NCBI GenBank assembly: GCA_014529385.2
Contig: CM043956.1
Span: 65,536,620-65,600,619 of the forward strand
DNA: 64,000 bases
Direction: 5' to 3'
From: Adiantum capillus-veneris
Lineage: Eukaryota > Streptophyta > Polypodiopsida > Polypodiales > Pteridaceae
Made by a program: the position numbers and the translations under genes. Numbering within the stretch: position 1 is the first letter of the stretch; each line of letters opens with the position of its first letter. The notes under the pieces were generated by a model. That model saw only the letters and a list, made by a program, of their open reading frames with translations. It searched no databases and was not told where the DNA came from. This document shows, piece by piece, positions 20,005 to 32,942 of the stretch.

Positions 20005-22031
20005 TGAGTGGCATAAAATGGTAACCATCTTTTTGCAACATTTGTCAGCCTACTCAACGTCCTCTTCCTCATATGTGTATATATTTTTCTACGCTATTAA
20101 GTTATCTAGAGTAAATTCCCCCTCTTCGTTTAACCTTTGTGGCGACACATACATTATACTCTTCCCAAAAATGTCACCTTAGTCATATATTTATATTACC
20201 ACCCTTTTCTTTTTTGCTTTGTAAATAGAATAAGCATACAATAACCAACTATATACCCCCAAACTTTCTTACCTCTTGTGAATTAGTAGTAGAAAAATAA
20301 TATATCCATCTTCCACCCCATATAGATAAATTCCCATGGAAATCAACTCTCCACTTGTCTTTACCAAAGATTATGGTCCCTCTCTACAAGTCTTCTATGC
20401 CCCCTACATAGGTGGCCCAATATCTCTTAAGAATATACATATAGTTTCTCTCCTTTCAAAAAGACTCCAATTGTATATTCTTTTCACAAGAAAATAATAT
20501 TGGGCCCTCCTCTATTTGTTTAAGCATCATAGCCTTTTGAAAAAGCATTAATTCCCCTTGGATGCATACAAGCAAAGGGCCCATACAAGAAGACTTGGAA
20601 GCAAAAGGTTCCCTAGCCTAGTGTGGACCTTCCAAACCGAATTCCTTGGTGCATGGGCATGAAGAATAGTCCAAATTCATATCAAACATGTTGAGAAGGT
20701 CAATTTTGCCTTTTGAAGCATGTCATTCCGAGCTACAGGTAAAAAGTTATGGTCAAAATAGTGTAAATCTGTCAGATTCGCAGCAAAAGGGAACTGTAAA
20801 TCAAGTAAATCAAGAGGGTGAGATCTTATTTTTCCCCTACTCATCTTCTAGAAGAGCAATGAGTGTTCAAGGTCACTTGCATGTGATGGGACCAACCTAA
20901 AGATGCTTTCTAAATGCCAACACAGACAAGTTGAGATACCCCGCAGGAGCCACCCGTAGGGCCTCATGGTGGGGCCCACCTACATTATGCACCCCTATGG
21001 AGCCTTCACGGTCTAAAATGATATTTTTGGTGAATAAATAGTCCCTTTTATGTCCAATATTCAATGAGTGGTCAAAGGATACTTAATTAGGTCTAATCAC
21101 TTACTCTAATTAAGTGTAGCATAATCCCACTCCTACACAACTATAAATAGCCCCCCTTGGAGAGACTCGGGGACACACACCTATATTTTCAACTTCATGT
21201 TGTTTCTTGATTAATAGTAGAGAAAACCCCAACTCTCCCTCTTTCACATCCTCCCTCCTAACCCTCCTCTTTGGAGGAAGTGCAACTCTATTCTCCACTC
21301 TTTCCATTCTACAATCTCTTACTCCATCAACCCAATAAATCATTTGTAGCACCTCAATAACTTGTAAATACATCATGATCTCTCTCATGGTTATGTTAAT
21401 GATCATGAAATCATCTTCAAAACTTTCAAGTGTCGAGAAATCAAGTAAGTGTTCTATTATCAATTTACCATTGGTTTGTTTCTCCACACTTATTCAATTG
21501 GTCTAAAGAAATTTCTCACTCCAACTCTCTTTTGCTTCATTACATATGCATGTGGCTACCTCTCATGGTGATTTTATTTGTGTCACGGCATTGCATAGAT
21601 GGAGATGAGCTCTCTATGCAAAGTGTGTTAGTTTGATGTAAGTGATTCTCTTGTGTGTTTGAGAGGCAAGTCTTGTGCGCATGATTTTTTGATGAGTGCT
21701 TGAGAGAGGAAGAGTTTGGATGTATTATGGGTATTCTTATGGGGAGAAGGTGAATGCTATTCCACAAAATTGCATATTTCATTTTGATGCACGGCATTGA
21801 GTTGCATAATCGTTGATGGTGTTCAAGTGTCCAAAGTGTATATAGAGTAAGGGGTTTTTCAAAGTGTGTTGCTTGAGTGGGTGAGTGCAAGTGTTATTTT
21901 GATTGGTTTCCTTCTCCACTCCCAAAAGAAGGTGGTGCCCAAAGTAGTGTGCGTACCTCTTTACGAACATTTTGTGAGGGTAGGCCCATTGGTTTGGGTT
22001 TAGAGGCCCCATTTCAAAAAGCTCGCCCTCA
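20005..22031 (+). repeat. 3' LTR of element L1
   Basis: 2027 bp, TGAGTGGC...CCCTCA, nearly identical to 11793-13867. Lacks 49 bp present in the 5' LTR (junction AAGTGTCGAGAAATC near 21431). TATA box at 21142-21149, AATAAA at 21334-21339. Followed by the GTAG target duplication. Confidence 0.95.
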
Positions 22032-22196
22032 GTAGCAGACTACATATCACATCCAAAAAAGGTTTGAAGGCAAAGAGATTGACTAATTTATTCGTCTCTT
22101 TTGAGAAGTGATTGTTTGTTGTGTTCACTTGCCAATTTTTTGGTTTCTTTCCATCTTCTGTGTCCCTATATCTCTCTATACTCCACAAATCCCCCC

Positions 22197-22199
<3 letters not shown>

Positions 22200-22275
<76 letters not shown>
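22200..22275. repeat. (CT)n microsatellite
   Basis: About 38 CT units. The sequence that follows (CCGTCGTTGG-AAATTAGTG) resembles that after the CT run at 596-642 (CTGTCGTTGGCAAGTTAGTG), so both runs may sit inside copies of the same repeat. Confidence 0.95.
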
Positions 22276-22277
<2 letters not shown>

Positions 22278-23559
22278 CTCAGGCAGTACCGTCGTTGGAA
22301 AATTAGTGCCAACCTTTTTTATTGAGCATTTCGCCCTTTGTGCAAGCTAACGAAACTCCATTGTGATGTTTTCTGCCACTATTTGCACCTTCATTGCACT
22401 GCAAAGACCCATGCAGAAAACTTGCAAATAATAAGCTCGTGTGAGATCCGTTCACCTACATAGTGCCCTTGTAGGGCAAGGGCGAAATTACAAAGAAAGT
22501 TGTGGCAAGGACTTGAATACCTAATTATCATAGAGAAATTCAGGCTCATGGTTATCTCATTGGGTGTTATAAAGAGAAGTGGTGGATCAAACCCTCTCCG
22601 CATTCTGCACTGAAAAGTGCCTTGTGACTTCCTTTTGTTCCAAGGGAGGAAAGGCCACGCATCCCTCTAAAGAGTCCAAAAATTGTTCTTCGGTTTTTAA
22701 GCAAATGGACACTTGCCGCATCAACAGAGCTCAAGCCATAGTTTAGCATATGAAAGAGCTTTAGAATCGATAACTATGTTTGCAAAGTTTTCCACACACT
22801 TGTCATAAAATTGAGCTTGTATAGCCCATGAGACAAGGTACTTGATGGCACAATAATATCATATGAACTAAGATCGTGACAAGCTCATCTTCACCACAAA
22901 CTTTACAAGGCCAAGTCTTGCTAATGCTTAAGCAAACCACAAATTCTTATTGACACCAAGCACAAAAAGTATATTAGAAAGTGTGCAGGAGCTACCATTA
23001 GCTGTAGTGTGCACAATCTTTCCAACTCCTTAAAGGTAAGAGGCATTGTTGGCACAAGTGACAATATTCCCATCAAGAACAATATCAAGATACGTTGATG
23101 TTATGGGATACATTTGTCACAGATGGTTCACTACCTGAAGAAGGAATGTTGGAAGTAGCAGCATTGCTATTGTTGCTCTTATTTATGTAACAACAAACAG
23201 CATGTTGCTTAGCCCTTTTTTTTATTTATTGCCTCTTGTAATAGAGAAGTGACCAACAGATCAAACTTAGCCACTTGAGCTGTGCAACAAGCCTCAAAGT
23301 AGAAGTAAAAGTCTGATGCAAATCTAGTATTGCGTCCATGATCCTGCTTAGCTATAGCTAAAACAACACTAGCAGTAGGTGCAGAATTGCTCATTATATA
23401 ATTGGATTGCAGTGGCTAGCCAATTGTCACTTGTCACGAAACTTGTGTGTTTTACATTGCTCGAATTGGTCATCGTGGATATCATCTATGGCTAGTCTTT
23501 TAGCAGAAAGATTTGTTGGTTGAAGATTATGCACAGATATTTAGAAATTTGAAGAATAG
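22276..23559. other. No gene seen
   Basis: 1.3 kb with only short antisense ORFs. It may include the decayed 3' flank or LTR of the minus-strand copia element that follows, but no LTR ends could be placed. Confidence 0.35.
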
Positions 23560-25830
23560 ACTGGAGGCAGCACAACAGCCTTCTATGGAGCAACGTGCAA
23601 ACCACTATGTTGCTAAGCTCTTTGTAAGAGCATCTGCAGGGTTGTCATCCGTGTGAACTTTGGCTAACTCAATGCGTTTGCTAGACAAAATATCTTGTAT
23701 CACATGATACCTGACCTCAATGTGTTTTGACTTGGAATGAAACACGGGGTTCTTTGCTAATGCAATCGCACTCTAGTTGTCACACTAGACGAGATAACCA
23801 TACAGCTTCTTTGCCGACACTGAAAACTGCAACATACTCAGCCTCAGTGGTGGAAGACGAAGTGCAATTTTTGAGACATGATCTCCAAGAGACTACCGCT
23901 CCAGCAAACAAGAAAATGTAGCTAGATATGGATCTCCTAGTGTCCACACAACCCGCATAATCAAAATAAGTGTGCAACTATGGATGCATCAATGTTCCCA
24001 AAGCATAAGCACTTGTTGCTAGTTGAACCCTTCATGTATCTCAAGATATGTGTCATTGCTTCCAAATGCTTTATGCCTAGATTGACCATATATCTGTTGG
24101 CCGCTCCCACTACAAATGTAGTATCTGGTCGCGTGCTAACTATGGAGAACATAAGACTGCCAATTGCCAAAGAATATGGCACCTTTTCTATCTCTGTCAA
24201 TTCAGCATTCGATTTGGGGCAATCATTCTTGCTAAGTTTTACATATTGGGGTACTCAATGTTTCCTCCCCTACATGTTGAAACGTTGCAAGACCTTCTGA
24301 ATATATTCTTCATGTGATAGTTCAAGTATTCCACGCTTACGATCTCTCTTGATACGCATACCAAGAAAATGATGTGCATCACCCAAATCCTTTATGGAAA
24401 ATTGCTTGCTTAAGGTATCCTTGAGAAGTGCAATCTCATCTTTGGACTTCCCGACTATAAGCATATTATCCACGTTTAAGATGAGAATGGTGAGGGAACC
24501 ATTCTTCAACTTCCTTGTGTATAAGCAGTGATCCTCTTGGCTCCGTACATAACCTTGGGATTGAATGTACTTATCAAACTTGATGTACCACCTCCTTGAG
24601 CCTTGCTTTAGTCCATACAAAGCTTTCCATGTCCTCAATGGCTACTAAACCAAGCACAAGACATAGTGTAGTCATCTTGACTACTCGAGAAAAAATCTCA
24701 ACAAGTTTATGCCTTTCTTCTGCTTGAAGCCTTTAGCAACCAACCTAGCCTTATACTTAAGCTCAAAATATTTTGTCGTGTACTTCTTCTTGTACACCCA
24801 TTTGCAAGGCAATTCTTCTTTACTTTTTGGTAACTCTGTCAATTCCCAAGTCTCATTGACTAAAATCAAGTTATACTCAGATTGTATATCTTACTCCCAC
24901 TTCACGCAATCTTCCATTTGAATAGCTGCTTTTTGTAACAAGTGGACTCATCGCTGTTAGTGACTAACACATAGTCCAATCCAAGCTTAAAACTCTCACG
25001 GACACGAGATACATGCATAGATCTCCTTACTGCCTGACTGCTGGATTTTGCTCTCTCTAGAGCACTACTAGTGGTAGGATCATCACCAGTAGGCTGAGTT
25101 GGTTTTCCCAAATTTGTGGAGGTTACATTCTCAAATCTGACTTTTCATTATTCAGCCTCTTTAACAGGCTATCTATGCATTTCAGACACAGTGAATATCA
25201 CTTGTGAGCTACGAATAACCTTTCTAGATTCCAAATGCCAGAGGCGATATCACATCTCTCCATCTACACCAAAACCAATGAAGATACACTTGTGTGACTT
25301 GGGATCTAGCTTCTTGCAAAGTTCTTTAGGAATGTGTGAGAATGCTTCACACCCAAACACACGTAATCCCATTTTCCGGTCATTTATATAATTAATTGAT
25401 AGCCCTTGTATATGCTTCTTTGATAATTTCATTGTATATGTCAATGTTTAGTCTGTATGTCAATTGTAATATTATCTCTGTCAATTTTAAAGACTATTTC
25501 TTATCTAATCTAGACATAGTTCTTGGCTATTATATACACTTTAACTGGTTTCTAGTCCCATTGTGTGGTTCAATAGTTTGTGAAATCATAATTTGGCTTC
25601 TTGCCGATCCACATCTCGTGTGGAATCTTGAAATTCAATGGAGTACTAGGCAATCTATTGATGATGTGTACAATTGTCATAACAACCTCTCCCCAAAACT
25701 TAGGAGGTAAATTTGTCATAGATAACATGGATGTGACTCTTTTTTGAATCATGAAATTCATACGCTTAGCAATGCCATTTTGAGATTTAAATAAAGATTG
25801 ACGTGTTTTACAGCATGAAAAGGGCAAAAA
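23560..25830 (-). pseudogene. Ty1/copia pol remnant: integrase end, RT, RNase H
   Basis: Read on the minus strand from 25830 down. Integrase core end (QNGIAKRMNFMIQK, LPPKFWGEVVMTIVHIINR), then about 125 bp of unrelated DNA (25445-25570), then GLRVFGCEAFSHIPKE. The linker with RT entry has WELTELPKSKEELPCKWVYK, and RT has WKALYGLKQGSRRWY. The catalytic YVDD box is altered to NVDN (LNVDNMLIVGKS). Then LRYMKGSTS and the RNase H with DTRRSISSYIF, SSTTEAEYVA, KHIEVRYHVIQD and ADALTKSL near 23620. Domain order PR-IN-RT-RH defines Ty1/copia. There are many stops and frameshifts, the 5' half is absent, and no LTR was found at its 3' side. Confidence 0.85.
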
Positions 25831-26995
25831 GATATTGTGAAGTCTGACGCTCCAAAGAGCAGTGTAAAGATAGAGGAGATCAATGTGGTTCAATCTCCAC
25901 CTCCAGAGGTTGTTCCTGATGTACAACAGCTATCAGATGCGCTTGTTTTCACTTCCGATTTCAGTCCAAATGCGTTATTGGCTCTTGATGAGTGCTATGC
26001 ACAAAATTGGATCATTGATTCAGATGCCAATTTCCATATTACTCCCCACAGGGAATGGTTCTCCACATATACTACTATGCATGGTTCATTCAAGCTTGGA
26101 GATTCCTATCATCTTGATATATGCTATATGGGAGATTTCAAGCTATGCATGACAAATGGCGCTGAATTTGTACTTTGTGAAGTCAGACATGTTCTTAAAC
26201 TAACTAAGAGTTTGGTGTCAGTTGGTCAACTTGATGCTCTAGGCTATACTATTGTTTTCGGCAATGGTTCTTGGATGGTGTGTAAAGCAAATTTGGTTGT
26301 CATAAAAGGTTACAAACCTGATTCATTGTACTCTTTATATGTCTCTTCAATCAAAGAGAGTTCTATCTATGTAGCCGAGCAGCCTTCTACTAAGTTGTGG
26401 CATAACCGGCTAGGCCATATAAGCCAAAAAGGAATGAAAATCCTTCAATGGGCTACTTACCTGTCAAAAAAAAAAAAAAGAACAATTTATGTGAGCACTG
26501 CATCTATGGCAAGAAAACTATAAAAACTTCCTCGCCATTACATCGACAGTTGGGAAACCCTCTAGATTTGGTTCATAGCAATTTATGTGGGCCTATGCCT
26601 CAGAAATATCTAGGGGGAGCACTATATTTTTTGAAATAGATGACTCTACTAGAAAGGTATGGGTCTACCTCTTGAAGGGGAAAGATGAAATGTTTGCTAC
26701 ATTCCAAAAATTATTAGCCATAGAGTATGTCTCCACGAAGTTCAAGAATTTCTTTAGCAAATGAGGAATTCGGCGATAGTTTACTACGTCGTACACATCT
26801 AAGATAAGCTTTCATCTTTTGATTAATTGGTCGCAAATGGTTTTGTCAAGCTGGTATCTATACCATCTGCAAAAAAAATGGGCAGACTTTCTCACCAAGC
26901 CTGTGCTCGCCACCAAAAAAACAGATTCATCTCGCGGTTTGAGTTTGGGGTTTGAGTTTGATCCCTACTAGATGCACTTCTCTTTGAGGGGGGAT
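25831..26995 (+). pseudogene. Ty1/copia protease and integrase N-terminus, internally deleted
   Basis: Plus-strand frame 25837-26523 contains the protease motif NWIIDSDANFHITP (DSD where DSG is expected, so probably inactive) and the GAG-pre-integrase motif LWHNRLGHISQKGMK. After an A-rich slip at about 26467, the next frame has the zinc-binding and integrase start CEHCIYGKK, LDLVHSNLCGPM, then DDSTRKVWVYLLKGKDEM up to about 26760. The middle of pol is missing, and the sequence resumes at the extreme RNase H end (ADFLTKPV, about 26881) and a GAGGGGGGATG purine tract. It abuts the oppositely oriented remnant at about 25830. Confidence 0.85.
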
Positions 26996-27115
26996 GGCAT
27001 GTGTCTATTACGTGGATACTTAGCTATTGTTATACCAATGTCACAAATTTTTTTTTGGATATTTATCTCATCAATCTCAATGTGTTGCAACAACAAGTCC
27101 ACCCTTAAGGGGGGA

Positions 27116-27447
27116 TGTAAAAGTTACCTATAGTAAGTTGGTAAGGGTGGATGTTCTCCACCCACCTACCTTAATTTCCACATGCTATTCTACCTACCTA
27201 AGTTTCCACAAGTGCTATCCCACCTACCTTAATTTCCACATGAGAGATATCCAAGTTCTTCAACGCTTACCTCAATTTGTATATAAAGCACATATCGTGC
27301 CCTCTTTTGTATATGGTTGATGTTCCACTTATCAAGTGCAATCTAATCCCATTGCTCCATTCTTATCTTGCACTCTTTTGCTATTGGTATTAGCATATTA
27401 ATTAACATTAGCATTACTCACAATAAGCTAATATCTAAGTTCTAACA
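27116..27447 (+). repeat. 3' LTR of the plus-strand copia remnant
   Basis: Preceded by the purine tract AAGGGGGGA, begins TGTAAAAGTTACC and ends TTCTAACA. At 332 bp it is in the usual copia range. TATATAAA at 27280-27287. Contains three tandem copies of a 33-bp unit (ACCTACCTTAATTTCCACA...). No partner 5' LTR was found in the window. Confidence 0.75.
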
Positions 27448-27589
27448 CCGCCCTCTACTATTTCTATGCCCATTGAGATGGAACCGTGAGAGGTTGCCCA
27501 ATGCCAAGGGCAAGTGCGGAGGAGAAGATGCAGAGGGAAGAAGGTGTGGCCTCACTAGTGTGTGGGTGTGAGTCCAGACCAAAGTGGAA

Positions 27590-27720
27590 GAGGGTATCGG
27601 CCAATAGCGAGGCGGCCGATCACGTTCAAGTGGGGATTCGGCCAATGGTGGCGTCTACAGACCCCATTGGAGGAGGGTATCGGCCAATAGCGGCGGCCGA
27701 TCACGTTCAAGTGGGGATTC
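27590..27720. repeat. Tandem duplication, unit about 83 bp
   Basis: GAGGGTATCGGCCAATAGCG, CGGCCGATCACG and TTCAAGTGGGGATTC occur at 27590-27639 and again at 27673-27720. GC-rich against an AT-rich background. A 131-codon ORF (27486-27881) runs through it without recognisable domain. Confidence 0.75.
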
Positions 27721-29199
27721 CAACTGCAGCCGCAAGTAAGTCGTGGGAGGACAATTTTGCACAACAAATAGTCAATGAACTTGATTCACTAAGACTATTG
27801 CTGATCATAATCGAAGCTCAAGAATTGGACGTGCAAGATTTGTACAGACACCATCCTATCTACTTGTGTACACAACTCTAAATATTGACCACCTTTATCA
27901 TTTCACATGTGTTACCTCTATCAGCTATTGAAACTCACAAAGCTTAAGACACTATTTGAATATATTTTTTAAGTTACTTTTACAATAAAGTTATATTACA
28001 ATGATATTTGGATTTTTGTTTATTAAAACTCACCCATGGGGAGCTTTGAAGAGAGAGCATTAAAGAAAGCACGGGTTGGAAGTGGTGTACGTGCATGTAA
28101 TTTGTCCAATTTGTAGGGAATTTCATTCAATCAAATAGTATACAATTAGCATTTATTTTATTTTATGTTAAAGTGCTCAGTTGAGCGTGGTTAGAAACAG
28201 CCCTGGCATATCCTTTGCATAGGGCTCCTTTAAAAAATACATCAAAGGTGTCGCACCTCCACACCTACTCTTCCTTGTGTAGCTTTCAATTCTTATTCCT
28301 TCTACTAAGGAGATGCCACCATCACGTTTCCAGAATAAAATTTGTCTCCAGAGGCTCATACTTTTTTTGAAAGAGTAACGCGTTTTTGGACCGAAAAACT
28401 ACTCCCAATACTGAAGCTCTTACTATGCAACAGTGAGAAGATCCATATTGTTGATACGTCTAGAGCCCATAGCAAAGTCGTGTATTAAGAAGGGAGTTTC
28501 CAAATGTGTGTACACTCACCTACAGATTGTGTCAGTGAAGACTCTGATTTGATTATAACCCGTTTGACATAATAATGTTCTAATGTATACTAAATGATCA
28601 TGATCACTAACTAAGGTTTGAGTCACTATCTTGTGTGGTTGTCGTTTGCAAGCATGGTGGGTGTGCAAGTGATTGAATCCACAACTCTCTATTCGATCTA
28701 AAGATATGTAAGTTCTTCCTTGAAACGTATCAAATTTGCATAAGCATATAGATGGATTGGCTTGTGTTATGTCCTTCAATGTGTATAAAGTATTGTAAAT
28801 ATGAACTAGCCGTGGTTGGAGGTAGAAATATTTTATGTACAATAATATGCTTCCCCGTTGTGCACCTCCTAATCGAGGGTTCAATACATATAAACCCTCC
28901 ATATCACATGTATTCAAGGCTTACTTTAAAAAAAACATAATTGTTGAATTTCTACCAATATAATAGACCATTTTCTAATTAAATATGTGTATGCCCCTTT
29001 GATTGGGAACTTTTTGTATGTCAAAAAGTATGTCAAAAATGAGGCTTAGTAACCTCTGATGTTAAAGTCACATGTCATGTCTACGTGACTTCCCAAAACC
29101 TAATACAATGGATTAAGGTAAGTTTATGAGTTATATACAAGGAATACTCTTATCATAGGTATATTCTCTAATACCCACTCACGAGGCACACATAGGACA
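27721..29199. other. No gene seen
   Basis: 1.5 kb of AT-rich sequence with short ORFs only, no element termini. Confidence 0.4.
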
Positions 29200-29556
29200 T
29201 GATTTGATAAAACACTAGTTAGTACCAGGGATTGTATCCATGATGTTGAACAAGCTACGTTTGAACAGGCAAACTAAATGGCCACAACAAAGTGTAGGGT
29301 GCGATTATATCAAAATCAACAACGGTAGTTTGGGACGGACCACGGAAACATTGTCCTAATCATTTTATAAGTATCTAAGGACTTGTCCATCCATACTTGT
29401 TTGCCTTGCTATATTAGTCCTCCTTTGCATATGACTCTTGGAAGCTGCTTTGAGTGGTATACTCATCTCTTCATCATTTTATTTATTTTTTAAGTACGGA
29501 ATGGATTTGTGTGTGCTCGCACACATATATTTCAATTTGGTATTTAAAAGAAAAAG

Positions 29557-29619
<63 letters not shown>

Positions 29620-29900
29620 CGCGGCGCGTGCGTGCGTGCCCGCGCACAATCAATCCTGGCCTAAATGGAATCATATGCATAAGCAGAATGTAAATTGCAA
29701 TAAAGTCATACTTCACATTTGGAATAAGAGCTCAGAGTAGACTTTAGCGTTAAACATCTTGACGCAATAGGTGCCCATAATTCACTTTAAATGCAGAAGA
29801 ATGCAAGTTGGAAGATTGATACTAATCACATAGCTCTCAGTAAGGTTTACATTAGGCGCACAATCATTATAAATCCCCCACTCACCCATACGATTCATCA
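29200..29900 (+). repeat. Repeat D, copy 1, interrupted
   Basis: 29200-29391 and 29728-29900 together correspond in order to the uninterrupted copy at 30770-31130 (TGATTTGATAAAACACTA start, GGACTTGTCCATC, then GAGCTCAGAGTA, AATCCCCCACTCACCCATAC end). The intervening 336 bp (29392-29727) contain a compound TG/GC microsatellite and are absent from copy 2. Confidence 0.75.
29559..29645. repeat. (TG)n microsatellite with GC/TGCG tail
   Basis: About 25 TG units, then GCGCGCGCGCGCGG and TGCGTGCGTGCC. Potential Z-DNA. Part of the 336-bp segment that interrupts repeat D copy 1. Confidence 0.9.
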
Positions 29901-29916
29901 GGGGGGGGGGGGGGGG
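29901..29916. repeat. G16 homopolymer
   Basis: Sixteen consecutive G directly after the end of repeat D copy 1 (CGATTCATCA). One of five G tracts of 16-28 bases in the window. Confidence 0.95.
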
Positions 29917-30769
29917 CTGCTTGTCCCTTCCAAATATTAGCCATGTGACAGCATACCATCGGGCAAAAGCCACGCATAGACATCACCATGGCCGCCTAAT
30001 TGATGCACCACGTGCTCGAAACGTCAGAGAGAACTCTCATAGCAACCAGCTAGGAACCTCCTCCTCGGGTTTTTCTCTTAGGAGGAGGATGCACTCAAGT
30101 GTCCAAGGGCAAGAGCCCTAGAAACATTAACACCACGTGAGCACAAGATGTCCCTCTAGAGTGTGATGCAAAGGGGGAGTTGAACCCACAACGTGTATGT
30201 TCATCCCTAGTTAAGTTAAAAACTTTCTTTAGTGTGTACCTTGAAGTTTATATTTGAATGTAACTAAAAAAATGTGCCGGTTTAAACTCACAAAAATTCT
30301 TTGGAAAATGCAGATAAGCCTAAATCTTCAATGGCAATAGCTTGGACCAATAAAGAAAGAGCTATGTGCAAAAATTTAAAAATGCGTGAGAAAAATCAAA
30401 GACGTTTGATAAGAAAGGGCAAAAACTCCATAGGAAAGAAAGGAATGTGGCATTATCATTAATGACATTTTGGTCAGAATCAATCAAACCCATCTACAAT
30501 TTTCCTCTTTAATCTCTAATTATAAGACTTCTACATTGTCAGAAAAAAAATCAATTCCTAAGTTTCATCAATATCCAGCTACAATTTCATGTCTTGAAAA
30601 ACATGTTCTATACATCATACATTACTAAATAAAAGAAAGCCGTCACAAAAAGGACGACCCTCATTCTAATCGAACCTAATTGCTACATGTGCCCTTGGGA
30701 GATATACCAAATTCAAGTTATCAAAGTCCTCTACATCCCATGAATGGTATTCATGGGGCTTTATTGACA

Positions 30770-31130
30770 TGATTTGATAAAACACTACTTAGCACCAGGG
30801 ATTGTATCCATTATGTTGATCAAGCTACTTTTGATCATGCAAACTAAATAGCCACAACAAAGTGTAGCATGCAATTATATCAAATTTAAGATGGGTACAA
30901 AGCCAAGGTTTGGGACCACGAGAACATTGTGCTAATCATTTTATAAGTATCTAGGGACTTGTCCATCGAGCTCAGAGTAAACTTTAGTGTTAAACATCTT
31001 GACGCAATAGGTGCCCCTAATTCATTTCAAATGTGCAGAAGAATGCAAGTTGGAAGGATTTATACTAATCACATAACTCTCATTGAGGTTATAAATCCTT
31101 ATAAATCCCCCACTCACCCATACAATTCAC
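30770..31130 (+). repeat. Repeat D, copy 2, uninterrupted
   Basis: 361 bp, collinear with 29200-29391 plus 29728-29900. No coding potential and no obvious terminal repeats. Class unknown. Confidence 0.75.
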
Positions 31131-32942
31131 AAAACCCCAAAAGAAAGCAGATTAACAATGTGATATGACAAAAGCAATCAAACAAAACTCCTCTTGTACA
31201 TGAAGGTTAGGATCATATCGACAAATTAATAACACATATCAAATCCTGTGTCTTTTGCATACGTCTAGTAGATTGCTAAAGTTCGGGGACTCCCATCACT
31301 AAAGGCAATGGTGTCAACAATAACCATGCAGCTAGTTTTTTTTTCCAAACATGCTTGATTCAAAAAAAGTGGATCGTTAACAGCCGGTTGCCCACAAGAG
31401 GTCAGTGCACTAACAAGCTACATGTGTGGGTTTTCTTGTCCCATAAAACTAAACACCATCCCAAACTAAATCAGCCATGCCATCACATCTGGATCATCTG
31501 TGTTCATTATCCACACATAGCTACTATTTGAATGTGACTTGCCATTGTCTTGAAAGAGTTAAACTGCCCAAGTTGTTCGTTCTTGAGCACAACATGAACT
31601 TGATGAAAATCTATATGCAAAAGGATAGTTCAAAACCAATTTTCTAGGTTAAAATATTGAAGGATTTGTTAAACAAGGCTGAGCGTCACATAGGCTTTAT
31701 ACAAGGCTAGATTCCTGCCCCCAGTAGCATCACTCGCCCTCTACAATCTGCATGGTTAACTCGAGCAGCGAAAGGTAGAAACCTTAACACCAAAACTTTA
31801 AAAAAATGATTTTTTGAAACAATCCTAATTTATAGCTACTTAGCTTCAATTTGGCCCTTTGGTTCACACAATATTGAAAATAGATGAGCATCAGAGTTTA
31901 CTCTAGCTCCATCTCTTTTTAATATCAAAAGATAGTTGATGCCCAATAGATCTGCCACCTCCAGTGTATGTGTGTGTTGCAACACAGTATAGCAATAGAT
32001 TGCAATGCATATACACACTCAAGTGACGTCTTCTCAACCACTATTTACGTAGTGTCACCAACTTGTTTCTCATTCACTGCATCTAACACTCAAAATCTGC
32101 GCTGTCTATGCTACAACAAAATATGATAACTTCTCATACATAGCCATGAATGCAATTTAAATCAGTAAATAAACACAAGCCGTATACAATAACTATCGAA
32201 GGGACAGGCGAGTGCACAATAGTGGGTCTATTCATGAATGCAAGAAAGCATGTTGGAACAGACAAAGATAAAAACAAAGGTAAAAACTGAGATGAGACAT
32301 GTTTGCCGCCGCCAACCACGTTAGTGTTTGCAACAAAGTGTCCTTTGCTGTACTTTTAACCAGCTGAAATTGAAAAATCCCAGCTACGCCTTGCTGAAAA
32401 CAGAGAAAATTTTACAAGTTTGTGCGAAGACCCATAAATCCTTCAACTTTTGACCTGAAAACAGGAGAGCCATAAGAACACACCTACCATTCATAGTTGA
32501 CATTTCGATCAGGCAATCTCAAAAGGCTTCTACATAAAATCCACCGCATTGCCCTAATCATCTGCTAATGGTCCATACAGACCACCAAAATAGCGTTTTT
32601 GTGTAGCTAAGCACTCCCCCTTCCAAAGCCAAGCACGCTTTGAGTTCAATGGGCATCCTTAAATGCATCCTCGCATGGGAATGTAATGCAAACAAGAGAC
32701 AAATCTGCGAGATGCTACACCCAAGGCAGCGATGAAAGCCTACGCTGACAATAGATCTGTGGACAGGTGAAGGGCCCCTTTAGAAAAGCCATCTCTCATC
32801 AAGCTACAGATCAATGCAGCTCAGAGACCAGTCCCCTTTGCACAGCTGTCTGTTGTCACCATCAAGCTGCAGCAGTATGAATCTAGGGGACCCCTTCTTC
32901 TGCCAATGAGGTGCTCCATGTGAACCGTCCTGGCACAATCAA
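31131..32942. other. Intergenic region and NOP2 3' flank
   Basis: No gene seen. The segment adjoining 32943 must contain the 3' UTR of the minus-strand NOP2 gene. I could not place a convincing poly(A) signal on that strand. Confidence 0.4.

Larger units (their letters stand above)
11793..22031 (+). mobile_element. Ty3/gypsy LTR retrotransposon, Tat-like (element L1)
   Basis: Complete element of 10.2 kb: two LTRs starting TGAGTGGC and ending CCCTCA, flanked by GTAG on both sides (11789-11792 and 22032-22035), a putative primer-binding site, leader, gag-pol and polypurine tract. The domain order gag, zinc knuckle, protease, RT, RNase H, second RNase H, integrase is the Ty3/gypsy order with the extra RNase H characteristic of the Tat lineage. 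The LTRs differ by about twenty substitutions and one 49-bp indel by eye, so the insertion is fairly recent. It carries one in-frame stop and frame changes in pol and is probably not autonomous now. Confidence 0.95.

Noticed and set aside
23780-25926. Plus-strand ORFs opposite the copia remnant
   Set aside because: Antisense shadows of the minus-strand pol, which shows clear RT and RNase H motifs.
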